Assembly: GCA_900548205.1 (NCBI GenBank)
Contig: URJS01000067.1
Span: forward strand, 1 to 13,462
DNA length: 13,462 nt
Origin: an uncultured Roseburia sp.
GTDB lineage: Bacteria > Bacillota > Clostridia > Lachnospirales > Lachnospiraceae
Direction: 5' to 3'
A program made the position numbers and the translations under genes. This document shows positions 1 through 6,987 of this stretch, piece by piece; the first letter of the stretch is position 1; every line of letters begins with the position of its first letter. The notes beneath the pieces were generated by a model. It was not told where the DNA came from, searched no databases, and was given only the letters and a program-made list of their open reading frames with translations.

Positions 1-1042
1 CTTTGAATATATCCCGAAATTGAATCTCTCCCAATGCGATTCCACGGATGATCAGCGTGGAGCTCTGGGAACCGCAGTTTCCGCCGGTATCCATCAGCAT
101 AGGGATGAAGGAGACAAGCAGGGGAATTGCAGCAAAGGCGTTCTCGTATTTTGTGATGATCGTTCCTGTGATCGTCGCGGAAAGCATTAGAACGAGCAGC
201 CATGGGATTCTGTTTTTGGCATGACGAAAAACGGAGGTCTCAAAATAGGTATCCTCGCTGGGGTTCATTGCTGCCATCTTTGTGATGTCCTCGGTTGCCT
301 CCTCAACCATAACGTCCATCGCATCATCAAATGTCACGATTCCCACCATACGACCGTCCTGATCAAGCACAGGGAGGGCGAGAAAATCGTATTTTGTGAA
401 CAGCTGCGCAACCTCCTCTCTATCCGTGTGCGTATCAACAGAGATGATCTCCGTTTCCATCAAATCTTCAATGAGGACAGCATCATCCGCAGTCAAAAGA
501 TCTTTGGCGCTGACAATTCCGATCAAACGGCGCTTGTCTGTGACATAGCAGGTATAGATCGTCTCCTTGTGGATCCCGGTTTCCCGAATGTGCGCAAGTG
601 TCTGTGCAACCGTCATGGTTTTGTGAATGTCGACATACTCCGTAGTCATAATGCCGCCGGCGCTGTCGTCCGGATAATTTAAAAGCTGGTTGATGAGCCT
701 GCGGTCTAAGGGAGTGACCGCGTCCAGAATCCGGTTGACCAGATTGGCCGGCAGCTCCTCCAAAAGATCGACGGTATCGTCCATATAAAGGTCGCTTAGC
801 AGTTCCTTTAGCTCCTTCTCGGTAAATATTTCCACAAGATAGGTCTGTAAGGAGTTATTCATGTTTGCGAATACCTCCGCAGCCTTGTCTTTTGGAATGA
901 GACGGAAAGCAAGCGCAAGCTCTTTATCAGAAAGCTCGGAGAGAAGTGAGGCTATATCTACCTCGTTCATCACATCCAGCATGCTTCTGACTGCTTTGAA
1001 CTGGCGCTGTGCTAGGAGTTTTACAAAAATATCTCTTGTCAT
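1..1042 (-). CDS. mgtE: Magnesium transporter MgtE, 3' end cut by window edge
   Basis: MgtE is a Mg2+-gated Mg2+ channel/transporter of the inner membrane. The 347 residues present run off the left edge without a stop. In order they give the helical MgtE N domain (about 1-125), two CBS domains (about 130-190 and 193-255), the plug helix, and the first membrane segments from about residue 279. The family signature PMLMDTGGNCGSQSS is at 314-328. MgtE proteins are usually about 450 aa, so roughly 100 membrane residues lie outside. The ATG at 1042 is chosen because an in-frame TAA lies just upstream and AAAGGAG lies 11 nt before it. It is transcribed alone, divergently from the GH2 gene, from the promoter at 1167-1195. 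Family knowledge says CBS and N domains sense intracellular Mg2+. Confidence 0.95.
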   Translation of the reverse strand, partial: MTRDIFVKLLAQRQFKAVRSMLDVMNEVDIASLLSELSDKELALAFRLIPKDKAAEVFANMNNSLQTYLVEIFTEKELKELLSDLYMDDTVDLLEELPANLVNRILDAVTPLDRRLINQLLNYPDDSAGGIMTTEYVDIHKTMTVAQTLAHIRETGIHKETIYTCYVTDKRRLIGIVSAKDLLTADDAVLIEDLMETEIISVDTHTDREEVAQLFTKYDFLALPVLDQDGRMVGIVTFDDAMDVMVEEATEDITKMAAMNPSEDTYFETSVFRHAKNRIPWLLVLMLSATITGTIITKYENAFAAIPLLVSFIPMLMDTGGNCGSQSSTLIIRGIALGEIQFRDIFK

Positions 1043-1160
1043 GATCAGTTACGCTCCTTTTTCTATAAAATTGTTTTAAGATTCCCGAAGGATAACTGGC
1101 GCCTGCGTCCATAACCTCACCTCCTTTACTGCCAAAGCAATTACCTAGTTGTTTTGTTCT
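1043..1160 (-). promoter_or_regulatory. mgtE leader with Shine-Dalgarno-led upstream ORF
   Basis: The predicted leader carries AAAGGAGGTGA, an almost full complement of the 16S 3' end, placed to start an ATG at 1112. That frame begins MDAGASYPSGILK and stays open for 61 codons to 927, so it runs out of frame through the first 116 nt of mgtE. The mgtE ribosome site is weaker and lies inside this upstream frame. Translation of the upstream frame should therefore compete with mgtE initiation, which suggests translational control. I see no complete M-box or other known riboswitch here. Confidence 0.4.
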
Positions 1161-1166
1161 GTGCTT

Positions 1167-1195
1167 ATTCTAGTGCAAAAGAGAATGAGTGTCAA
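1167..1195 (-). promoter_or_regulatory. Sigma-A promoter of mgtE
   Basis: On the minus strand a perfect -35 box TTGACA (1195-1190) is followed after 17 nt by a -10 box TAGAAT (1172-1167), one base off consensus. Transcription should start near 1160, giving an mgtE leader of about 118 nt. Confidence 0.85.
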
Positions 1196-1280
1196 GAAAA
1201 TAAAAAGGGATTTTAATATAGCAAAGAGACAGACGCTTGTGGGATGGAGCCGGATGACCGACGACAGACAGTCCGATGTA

Positions 1281-1353
1281 TTTTTCCGAAATGTTTTGCC
1301 AAAAATATGTTAGAAAAAGAAGTGTGCCGATTTTTCAAAACATACCGGAAAAA
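1281..1353. repeat. Imperfect 18-bp inverted repeat upstream of GH2 gene
   Basis: The left arm TTTTTCCGAAATGTTTTG (1281-1298) and right arm CAAAACATACCGGAAAAA (1336-1353) match at 16 of 18 positions as inverted repeats, with 37 bp between them. The right arm ends 29 bp before the GH2 start codon. It could be a two-site operator or an RNA stem in the GH2 leader. No clear sigma-A promoter for the GH2 gene is visible here. A sugar-responsive regulator is a guess. Confidence 0.5.
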
Positions 1354-1382
1354 TAAGGCACTGTGACAGGAGGGCAAAACAG

Positions 1383-3641
1383 ATGAGGGAAATGATCAGC
1401 TTTCACACAAAATGGGCGTTTTCAAAAGAAGCCGGGGACGTACCGCAGCAGATGCCTAAGAAGTGGTGCTGGGTGAATCTGCCGCATACATGGAATGACA
1501 TTGACGGGCAGGACGGCGGCAACGATTACTATCGCGGGACGGCGTACTATGCCAATATCATCAAAAAAAGTGAACTTCCAGAGGCAGAGGTCTACTATCT
1601 GGAGTTTGGTGGAGCGAACGCTTCCGCTGAGGTGTATATCAACGGGTCGAAGCTTGCGTGTCATGACGGCGGGTATTCCACTTGGCGTGTCAATATCACG
1701 GATGCGCTCACACAGGAGGAGAATCTTGTTGTAGTTGCGGTGGACAACGGCGTCAACGACAGGGTGTACCCGCAGAATGCGGACTTTACGTTTTATGGAG
1801 GACTTTACCGCGATGTGAATATCATTGCGGTGAGCGCCTCGCATTTCGATCTTGATTATTACGGGGGGCCGGGGATTTTGGTAACGCCCGAGGTGATGGG
1901 AGCGGATGCAAAGGTTTCTGTGGAGGTGTTTTTGACAAATGCAAAAACGGATCAGCGCCTGACATTCCGTATCTGGGACGGGGAGGGGAACATTGTCGGT
2001 GAGAAAACGGCTGCCGTCTCGGAGACACAGGCGGTGTTTGATCTTCCGTCCGTGCACCTTTGGAATGGAAGGAAAGACCCGTATCTGTACACAGCGGAGG
2101 CTTTGCTTACGGAGGGAGAACAGAAGCTTGACCGGGTTTTGACCCGCTTTGGATGTCGTACCTATGAGATCGATCCGGAGAGAGGCTTTATTTTAAATGG
2201 AGAGGAGTATCCGCTGCGCGGCGTTTCCCGCCATCAGGACCGCTGGGGCGTCGGAAACGCGCTGCTGCCGGAGCATCACAGGGAGGATATGGACTTGATC
2301 TGTGAGCTGGGAGCGACAACGATCCGTCTGGCTCATTATCAGCACGACCAGTATTTCTATGATCTGTGTGATGAGAGAGGAATGGTGGTCTGGGCGGAGA
2401 TTCCTTATATTTCCAGTCATATGCCGTCCGGGCGCGAAAATACGGTCTCCCAGATGAAGGAGCTTGTGATACAGAATTATAATCATCCGTCGATCGTGGT
2501 GTGGGGCTTGTCGAATGAGATCACGATGACAGGAAGCTCTACGCCTGATCTCTTGGAAAACCACCGCATCCTAAATGATCTGGTGCACAAGCTGGATGGC
2601 ACGAGACTGACTACGGTGGCAGTCGTGTCCATGTGTGACATCCACGACCCTTATATCCAGATCCCTGACGTGGTTTCCTACAACCACTATTTCGGCTGGT
2701 ACGGCGGGGACGTGGCGATGAACGGACCGTGGTTTGACCGGTTTCACAGGGAGTTCCCAAAGCTTCCGATCGGCGTGAGCGAGTATGGCTGTGAGGCGTT
2801 AAACTGGCATACCTCAAACCCCGAGCAGGGGGATTACACGGAGGAATATCAGGCATATTACCATGAGGAGCTGATCAAACAGCTTTTCACGCGGAAATAT
2901 CTGTGGGCGACACATGTGTGGAATATGTTTGACTTCGGCGCGGATGCGCGCAACGAGGGCGGCGAGAACGGGCAGAACCACAAAGGTCTTGTGACCTTTG
3001 ACCGCAAATATAAAAAGGACGCCTTTTATGCTTACAAGGCGTGGCTGTCGGATGAGCCGTTTGTGCACATCTGCGGCAAACGGTATGTGGACCGCGTGGA
3101 GTCTGTGACGAAGGTGACAGTTTACTCCAACCAGCCCGTGGTGGAGCTGTTTGCAAACGGAAAAAGTCTCGGCGTAAAAGAATCCACGGAGCATTTCTTT
3201 TATTTTGATGTCCCGAACGAGGGAGAGACAGAGCTTACGGCGGTCGCAGGAGAATGCCGCGACGAGAGCCTGATCCGTAAAACAGAGACCTTTAACGAGG
3301 CTTACCGCTTAAGGGAAAAGGGAGCGGTCTTAAACTGGTTTGACATCACCGCGCCGGAGGGATATTATTCGCTCAATGACAAGCTGTCGGAGATCGTAAA
3401 GTCTGCAGAGGGAAGAACTCTGGTGCAGGAGATCATGGGCGGCGTGATGAGCCGCATGGGGGGCGGCAGCGGGGATAAGCCGGAGGCGTCCCTGCAAAAT
3501 GCAGAAAAAATGATGGAGATGATGGGAAGCTTTACCGTGATCCGTCTGATGAACCTTATGGGGGCGGCGGGACCGGGACTGACGAAGGAGGAGATGCTTG
3601 CAGTCAATGAACGCCTGAATCAGATCAAAAAGTGCAGCTGA
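1383..3641 (+). CDS. GH2 glycoside hydrolase, beta-galactosidase-like
   Basis: A 752-aa retaining beta-glycosidase of family GH2. The sugar-binding domain covers about 25-150, the immunoglobulin-like domain about 155-258, and the TIM barrel about 260-560. The acid/base glutamate is E379 in IVVWGLSNEI after the NHPS motif, and the nucleophile is E467 in GVSEYGCE. WNMFDF (513-518) and NHKG (532-535) are typical of the barrel end in beta-galactosidase-like members, but the substrate cannot be fixed from motifs. A further Ig-like segment (about 565-625) and a Met/Gly-rich helical tail (about 640-752) follow. No signal peptide is seen, so it should act in the cytoplasm on imported oligosaccharide. 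The start at 1383 has AGGAGG nine nt upstream. It appears monocistronic. Confidence 0.93.
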   Translation: MREMISFHTKWAFSKEAGDVPQQMPKKWCWVNLPHTWNDIDGQDGGNDYYRGTAYYANIIKKSELPEAEVYYLEFGGANASAEVYINGSKLACHDGGYSTWRVNITDALTQEENLVVVAVDNGVNDRVYPQNADFTFYGGLYRDVNIIAVSASHFDLDYYGGPGILVTPEVMGADAKVSVEVFLTNAKTDQRLTFRIWDGEGNIVGEKTAAVSETQAVFDLPSVHLWNGRKDPYLYTAEALLTEGEQKLDRVLTRFGCRTYEIDPERGFILNGEEYPLRGVSRHQDRWGVGNALLPEHHREDMDLICELGATTIRLAHYQHDQYFYDLCDERGMVVWAEIPYISSHMPSGRENTVSQMKELVIQNYNHPSIVVWGLSNEITMTGSSTPDLLENHRILNDLVHKLDGTRLTTVAVVSMCDIHDPYIQIPDVVSYNHYFGWYGGDVAMNGPWFDRFHREFPKLPIGVSEYGCEALNWHTSNPEQGDYTEEYQAYYHEELIKQLFTRKYLWATHVWNMFDFGADARNEGGENGQNHKGLVTFDRKYKKDAFYAYKAWLSDEPFVHICGKRYVDRVESVTKVTVYSNQPVVELFANGKSLGVKESTEHFFYFDVPNEGETELTAVAGECRDESLIRKTETFNEAYRLREKGAVLNWFDITAPEGYYSLNDKLSEIVKSAEGRTLVQEIMGGVMSRMGGGSGDKPEASLQNAEKMMEMMGSFTVIRLMNLMGAAGPGLTKEEMLAVNERLNQIKKCS

Positions 3642-3654
3642 GGAAGAAAAGCAT

Positions 3655-3720
3655 AACGGCGCGGCAAAATACGAACGGCTGCGCCGTTTATCAAAAAGTG
3701 CTTGAAAATTCTAAATTTTC
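3655..3720 (+). terminator. Two weak hairpins after the GH2 gene
   Basis: A GC-rich stem AACGGCGC (3655-3662) pairs with GCGCCGTT (3681-3688) and extends three more pairs with one G-U. It has no clear U-run. A second AT-rich hairpin GAAAATT-cta-AATTTTC sits at 3704-3720. Together they may end GH2 transcription. Confidence 0.35.
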
Positions 3721-3738
3721 CGGCTAAAATGACGATAT
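3712..3738 (+). promoter_or_regulatory. Sigma-28 (SigD/FliA) flagellar promoter
   Basis: TAAA (3712-3715), exactly 15 nt, then GACGATAT (3731-3738). The established consensus is TAAA-N15-GCCGATAT, so 11 of 12 bases match. The predicted transcript start near 3745 lies about 44 nt before the ATG at 3789. This puts the downstream gene in the late flagellar regulon. Confidence 0.75.
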
Positions 3739-3788
3739 AAAGAATAGCACATAAAACACGGATGTTTATGATTCAAAGGAGTGATACA

Positions 3789-4571
3789 ATGGCAACGATT
3801 TCAGCATATGATTCGTCATCACTTGGCGTTTTGTTTTCAAGTTTACAGACGAACCAGACAAAGCGGAACGGATTTTCGGCAGGCTTTGGAACAGATCTGC
3901 TGGGTATTAATCTTGTAGATTATGCGACGATCCAGAGCGGAAGCTATTATAAGCTTCTCGATGCATATTATGCGAAGGAAGAGACGAGCGACGAGATTGG
4001 AGATATGCTCTCCACCAATACGTCCAAAGACGATGCAAAGACGCTGGCGCGTATTGAGGATGCCGCTGCGGGACTTTTGGAATCGGCAGACAAGCTGCTT
4101 GAGACAGGAAAGGACTCTGTTTTTGAGAAGGTAACAAAAACAGATGAGTCCGGCGTGACAAAGACTGAGTATGATACCGACGCTATTTATAAGGCAGTCA
4201 GTGCATTTGTGGAGGATTATAACCAGCTTTTGAAGGAGGCTGAGGATTCCCATACAACGAGTATTTCGCGTGCCGCGCGCACGATGATAAATTACAGCAA
4301 GGTAAACGAGAAGCTGCTTGCAAAGGTCGGTATTACGATTGGCGAGGGAAATAAGCTTACGATCGATGAGGAAGCCTTTAAAAAGGCGGACATGGAGACT
4401 GTCAAGGATTTGTTCCATGAGCGCGGCTCATTTGGCTATCAGATGAAGGTGCAGGCATCGCTGATGGAAACCTACGCAAAGACAGAGGCGGCGCGGGCAA
4501 ATACTTATGGCAAAAACGGCGTCTATACTTATAATTATAATACGGGAAAGATTTATAATTCTGTCGTGTAA
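3789..4571 (+). CDS. FliD C-terminus-like protein, probable flagellar regulon member
   Basis: A 260-aa protein without signal peptide or membrane segments. Residues about 130-230 resemble the C-terminal region of the flagellar cap protein FliD: an AVSAFVEDYNQLLKEA segment, then VNEKLLAKVGITIGEGNKL and IDEEAFKKADMETVKDLF. The whole chain is mostly helical. It is much shorter than FliD (usually over 400 aa), lacks its N-terminal domain, and ends in a Tyr/Asn-rich tail (YTYNYNTGKIYNSVV). A frame start at 3762 is possible, but AAAGGAG (3775-3781) seven nt before 3789 decides the start. The sigma-28 promoter upstream supports a motility role. No other flagellar genes are adjacent. The exact function is unknown. 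Confidence 0.75.
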   Translation: MATISAYDSSSLGVLFSSLQTNQTKRNGFSAGFGTDLLGINLVDYATIQSGSYYKLLDAYYAKEETSDEIGDMLSTNTSKDDAKTLARIEDAAAGLLESADKLLETGKDSVFEKVTKTDESGVTKTEYDTDAIYKAVSAFVEDYNQLLKEAEDSHTTSISRAARTMINYSKVNEKLLAKVGITIGEGNKLTIDEEAFKKADMETVKDLFHERGSFGYQMKVQASLMETYAKTEAARANTYGKNGVYTYNYNTGKIYNSVV

Positions 4572-4621
4572 CGTGTATTCGTTCAGACGGCACAGAGATA
4601 ATATACAAACAGAAGGGATAT

Positions 4622-4656
4622 GGGGCTGTCACAGCTTTGTGGCAACCTCATATTTT
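4622..4656 (+). terminator. Hairpin between FliD-like gene and mnmA
   Basis: GGGGCTGTCAC (4622-4632) pairs with GTGGCAACCTC (4639-4649) over 11 positions with one mismatch and two G-U pairs, around a six-base loop. ATATTTTC follows. It is a plausible weak intrinsic terminator for the FliD-like gene. Confidence 0.45.
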
Positions 4657-4704
4657 CATTCATAGGTAAATCTTATAGAGGGAAAAAGGAAGACAGGCTT
4701 AGAA

Positions 4705-5793
4705 ATGACAGAGAAAAAGGTAGTGGTCGGCATGTCGGGAGGTGTGGATTCCTCTGTGGCAGCTTGGCTTTTAAAGGAGCAGGGATATACAGTGATCGGC
4801 GTGACAATGCAGATATGGCAGGATGAGGACGCCTGCAAGCAGTCGGAAAACGGCGGCTGCTGCGGGCTTTCGGCAGTTGATGATGCAAGACGTGTGGCGG
4901 AGCGGCTTGAGATTCCCTATTATGTGATGAACTTTAAGCGTGAGTTTAAGGAGAACGTCATGGATTATTTTGTTGCGGAATATCAAAAGGGGCGTACGCC
5001 GAATCCGTGTATTGCCTGTAACCGTTATGTGAAGTGGGAATCCCTGCTACGCCGCAGTCTTGAGATCGGAGCGGATTACATTGCTACCGGGCATTATGCA
5101 AGGGTGGAGCGGCTGTCAAATGGCAGATATGCTATCCGAAACTCCGTAACTGCGGCGAAGGATCAGACGTATGCCCTGTTTAATCTGACGCAGGAGCAGC
5201 TTGCGCATACCCTGATGCCGGTAGGGGACTATACGAAGGATGAGATTCGTGCGATCGCGGAAAAGATCGGTTTGGCGGTAGCAAATAAAAAGGACAGTCA
5301 GGAAATTTGTTTTATCCCCGATGATGATTATGCGGGATTTATTGACAGGGAATGCGGAGGGCAGATACCACCGCCGGGGAATTTTGTGTCGGCAGACGGT
5401 CGGATTCTCGGCAGGCATAGGGGGATCACGCATTATACGATCGGACAGCGCAAGGGACTTGGGATCGCGCTTGGGTATCCGGTGTTTGTGACGGAGATCA
5501 GACCGGAGACAAACGAGGTTGTGCTTGGCAGTAATGAGGAGGTATTTGCAAATCGTCTCTATGCAGATAAGATAAATTTTATGGCAATTCCAGACCTTTT
5601 GGAGGAGCGTGAGCTTGTTGCAAAAATACGCTATTCAGACGCCGGGAGCAGATGTGTTGTGCGAAGAACGGGAGAGGATGAGATCTGCTGTGAATTTAAA
5701 GAGCCTGTCCGGGCAGTAACGCCGGGACAGGCAGTCGTTCTTTACGATGGTGAATATGTTGCCGGCGGCGGCATCATCTGTCGCCAAGGATAA
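4705..5793 (+). CDS. mnmA: tRNA-specific 2-thiouridylase MnmA (TrmU)
   Basis: A 362-aa cytoplasmic enzyme that adds sulfur to U34 of tRNA Lys, Glu and Gln, using ATP and a persulfide from a cysteine desulfurase. The PP-loop ATPase motif SGGVDSS is at 11-17. The catalytic cysteines are C102 in NPCIACN and C202 in DSQEICF. The HYTIGQRKGLGI segment and C-terminal beta-barrel are intact, and the length is normal for the family. The start at 4705 has only a weak ribosome site. No cysteine desulfurase or NifU-like gene is adjacent. Its last 20 bp overlap the 3' end of the convergent HAD gene. Confidence 0.96.
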   Translation: MTEKKVVVGMSGGVDSSVAAWLLKEQGYTVIGVTMQIWQDEDACKQSENGGCCGLSAVDDARRVAERLEIPYYVMNFKREFKENVMDYFVAEYQKGRTPNPCIACNRYVKWESLLRRSLEIGADYIATGHYARVERLSNGRYAIRNSVTAAKDQTYALFNLTQEQLAHTLMPVGDYTKDEIRAIAEKIGLAVANKKDSQEICFIPDDDYAGFIDRECGGQIPPPGNFVSADGRILGRHRGITHYTIGQRKGLGIALGYPVFVTEIRPETNEVVLGSNEEVFANRLYADKINFMAIPDLLEERELVAKIRYSDAGSRCVVRRTGEDEICCEFKEPVRAVTPGQAVVLYDGEYVAGGGIICRQG

Positions 5794-6625
5794 AATGACA
5801 AAGCGCATGGGCAACGCCGTCTTTTTCATTCGAGAGAGTGATAAAGTCGGCGGCTTTTTTTACCTCCGGTATCGCGTTGTCCATAGCGACGCCGACTGCG
5901 GCTGTCTGAATGATGTCGAGATCGTTTTGCGTATCTCCGATCGCAAGCGTTTCCTCCTTGGAGATATTCAGATGGCGGCATAAAAACAGAAGGCCCGTTC
6001 CCTTGCTTGTTCCGGCTTTCGTGAATTCAAGATTGTTGTAGCCGCCGGAGAGAAAGGTAATGTCCGGACAGTCGGAAAGCAGCCGGATGACTTCTTCGCG
6101 ATAGAGGAAGCTTCCGTCAGGAAGCGGGTAAAAATTGGCAACCACCTTTTGGACGGAAAGATTCTCGGTTTCGATCAGACGTGCAAGGTCGTCTGTCAGC
6201 GTGCGGGTAGTCTTTATGTAAGTGAGGATTGATTCCGGCATCGCCAGACGGTCAATGCGCGGCACACAGGCGTTCAGACTGTACGCTTTTCCGTCTACAA
6301 AAATATCCAGATGGATCTCCTGCTGCTGCAGCTTGCGAATAAGCGGGCACAAAACATCGTGAGGGATAGAACTCTCATAAATGCAGCGTCCCTCAGGAAG
6401 CGTATAAACGGCAGAGCCGTTTGCCGTAATGGCATAGCGGACGCCAAGGGCTTTCAGCTGCTCTAACGGAAGTCCCGCATAGGGGCGTCCGGTTGCGATG
6501 ATAACGGTGACGCCCTGCGCGATACATTTTCCGATGATCTCCTGATTGTATGGCGAGATGCGGCTGTGTTCGTCAAATAAGGTGCCGTCAAGGTCGATGG
6601 CGGCAAGCTTGATTCTTTGGTTCAT
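5774..6625 (-). CDS. Cof-type HAD-superfamily phosphatase
   Basis: A 283-aa cytoplasmic hydrolase of the HAD superfamily, Cof/YidA-like subgroup with a C2 cap, probably acting on sugar phosphates or related metabolites. Motif I is DLDGT with nucleophile D11 and acid D13. Motif II is IIATGRP, and motif IV is IGDTQNDLDI near the end. The C2 cap lies between motifs II and III. An ATG at 6637 would add four residues, but TGGAGA six nt before the ATG at 6625 favours 6625. The gene overlaps mnmA tail-to-tail by 20 bp. Substrate cannot be predicted from sequence in this family. Confidence 0.9.
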   Translation of the reverse strand: MNQRIKLAAIDLDGTLFDEHSRISPYNQEIIGKCIAQGVTVIIATGRPYAGLPLEQLKALGVRYAITANGSAVYTLPEGRCIYESSIPHDVLCPLIRKLQQQEIHLDIFVDGKAYSLNACVPRIDRLAMPESILTYIKTTRTLTDDLARLIETENLSVQKVVANFYPLPDGSFLYREEVIRLLSDCPDITFLSGGYNNLEFTKAGTSKGTGLLFLCRHLNISKEETLAIGDTQNDLDIIQTAAVGVAMDNAIPEVKKAADFITLSNEKDGVAHALCHFILGDR

Positions 6626-6690
6626 AAAAATCTCCATTGTTATTTATTAGAATGCTTGGTTGATAAAAGGGTTTATACCTTTATTGTAAA

Positions 6691-6939
6691 TGTACACTCT
6701 GAAAACTTAACACGTTTCAGCTGTTTTGGTCAAGTGTTTTTGCGGTACCGGCGGTTTGGTTCATACAGAAAAGTGAATGTGCCGTGCCAGAGGCAAAAGG
6801 GATGTGAAATCCAAGGATTTGTAAAGTGTATAAAACAGGAAACAGTATGAGGCGACAATAGAGTGGGAATAAATATTTAGTGTTTTTGGAATCCTGAAAA
6901 ACGTTGGTAATACAGCGTTTTTCAGGATTTTTCTTTTTT
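6691..6939 (+). ncRNA. Candidate structured noncoding RNA, unidentified
   Basis: The HAD-integrase gap holds no convincing protein gene but has a nested fold. P1 is TGTACACT (6691-6698) with AGTGTATA (6825-6832). P2 is a hairpin at 6699-6720. P3 is TTTTTGCGGTAC plus GGC (6737-6752) with GCC, GTGCC and GCAAAAG (6781-6799). P4 is AAATCC-AA-GGATTT (6807-6820). Three pairs are G-U when read as plus-strand RNA (6692/6831, 6746/6786, 6737/6799) and would be A-C mismatches on the minus strand. That favours a plus-strand transcript. A weak promoter TTGATA (6660-6665), 16 nt, TATTGT (6682-6687) lies in place, and a strong terminator ends at 6939. I do not recognise a known RNA family. Confidence 0.35.
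6890..6939 (+). terminator. Strong intrinsic terminator, plus direction
   Basis: Perfect 14-bp arms AATCCTGAAAAACG (6890-6903) and CGTTTTTCAGGATT (6916-6929) surround a 12-nt loop. TTTCTTTTTT follows on the plus strand. There is no matching U-run on the other strand, so it stops rightward transcripts. It could end the RNA candidate or shield the element's left end. Confidence 0.8.
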
Positions 6940-6941
6940 AG

Positions 6942-6982
6942 TGGCTACAAATTGGCTACATTTGCAGCGGTTTTTGTAGCCA
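6942..6982. repeat. Int arm-type repeats near left end
   Basis: TGGCTACA occurs at 6942-6949 and 6953-6960, 11 bp apart (one helical turn), and in perfect inverted form TGTAGCCA at 6975-6982. They lie just past the integrase stop, where arm-binding sites of Tn916- or lambda-type integrases are usually found. A 15-bp near-palindrome (6990-7004) overlaps the integrase stop. Confidence 0.5.
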
Positions 6983-6987
6983 GAGGC

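Noticed and set aside
221..682. 153-aa plus-strand frame opposite mgtE
   Set aside because: It is the reverse-strand shadow of the MgtE CBS domains, with no ribosome site and no protein-like pattern.
1043..1160. M-box magnesium riboswitch before mgtE
   Set aside because: AGGTGAGG resembles the M-box start, but it is explained by the Shine-Dalgarno sequence, and the roughly 118-nt leader lacks the other conserved M-box segments.
6617..6850. 77-aa plus-strand frame in the HAD-integrase gap
   Set aside because: It starts inside the HAD gene's 5' end, lacks a ribosome site, and overlaps the RNA candidate's stems.
6691..6890. tRNA or tmRNA at the integration site
   Set aside because: No T-loop (GTTCRA) arm or CCA-type acceptor stem is present in this stretch.
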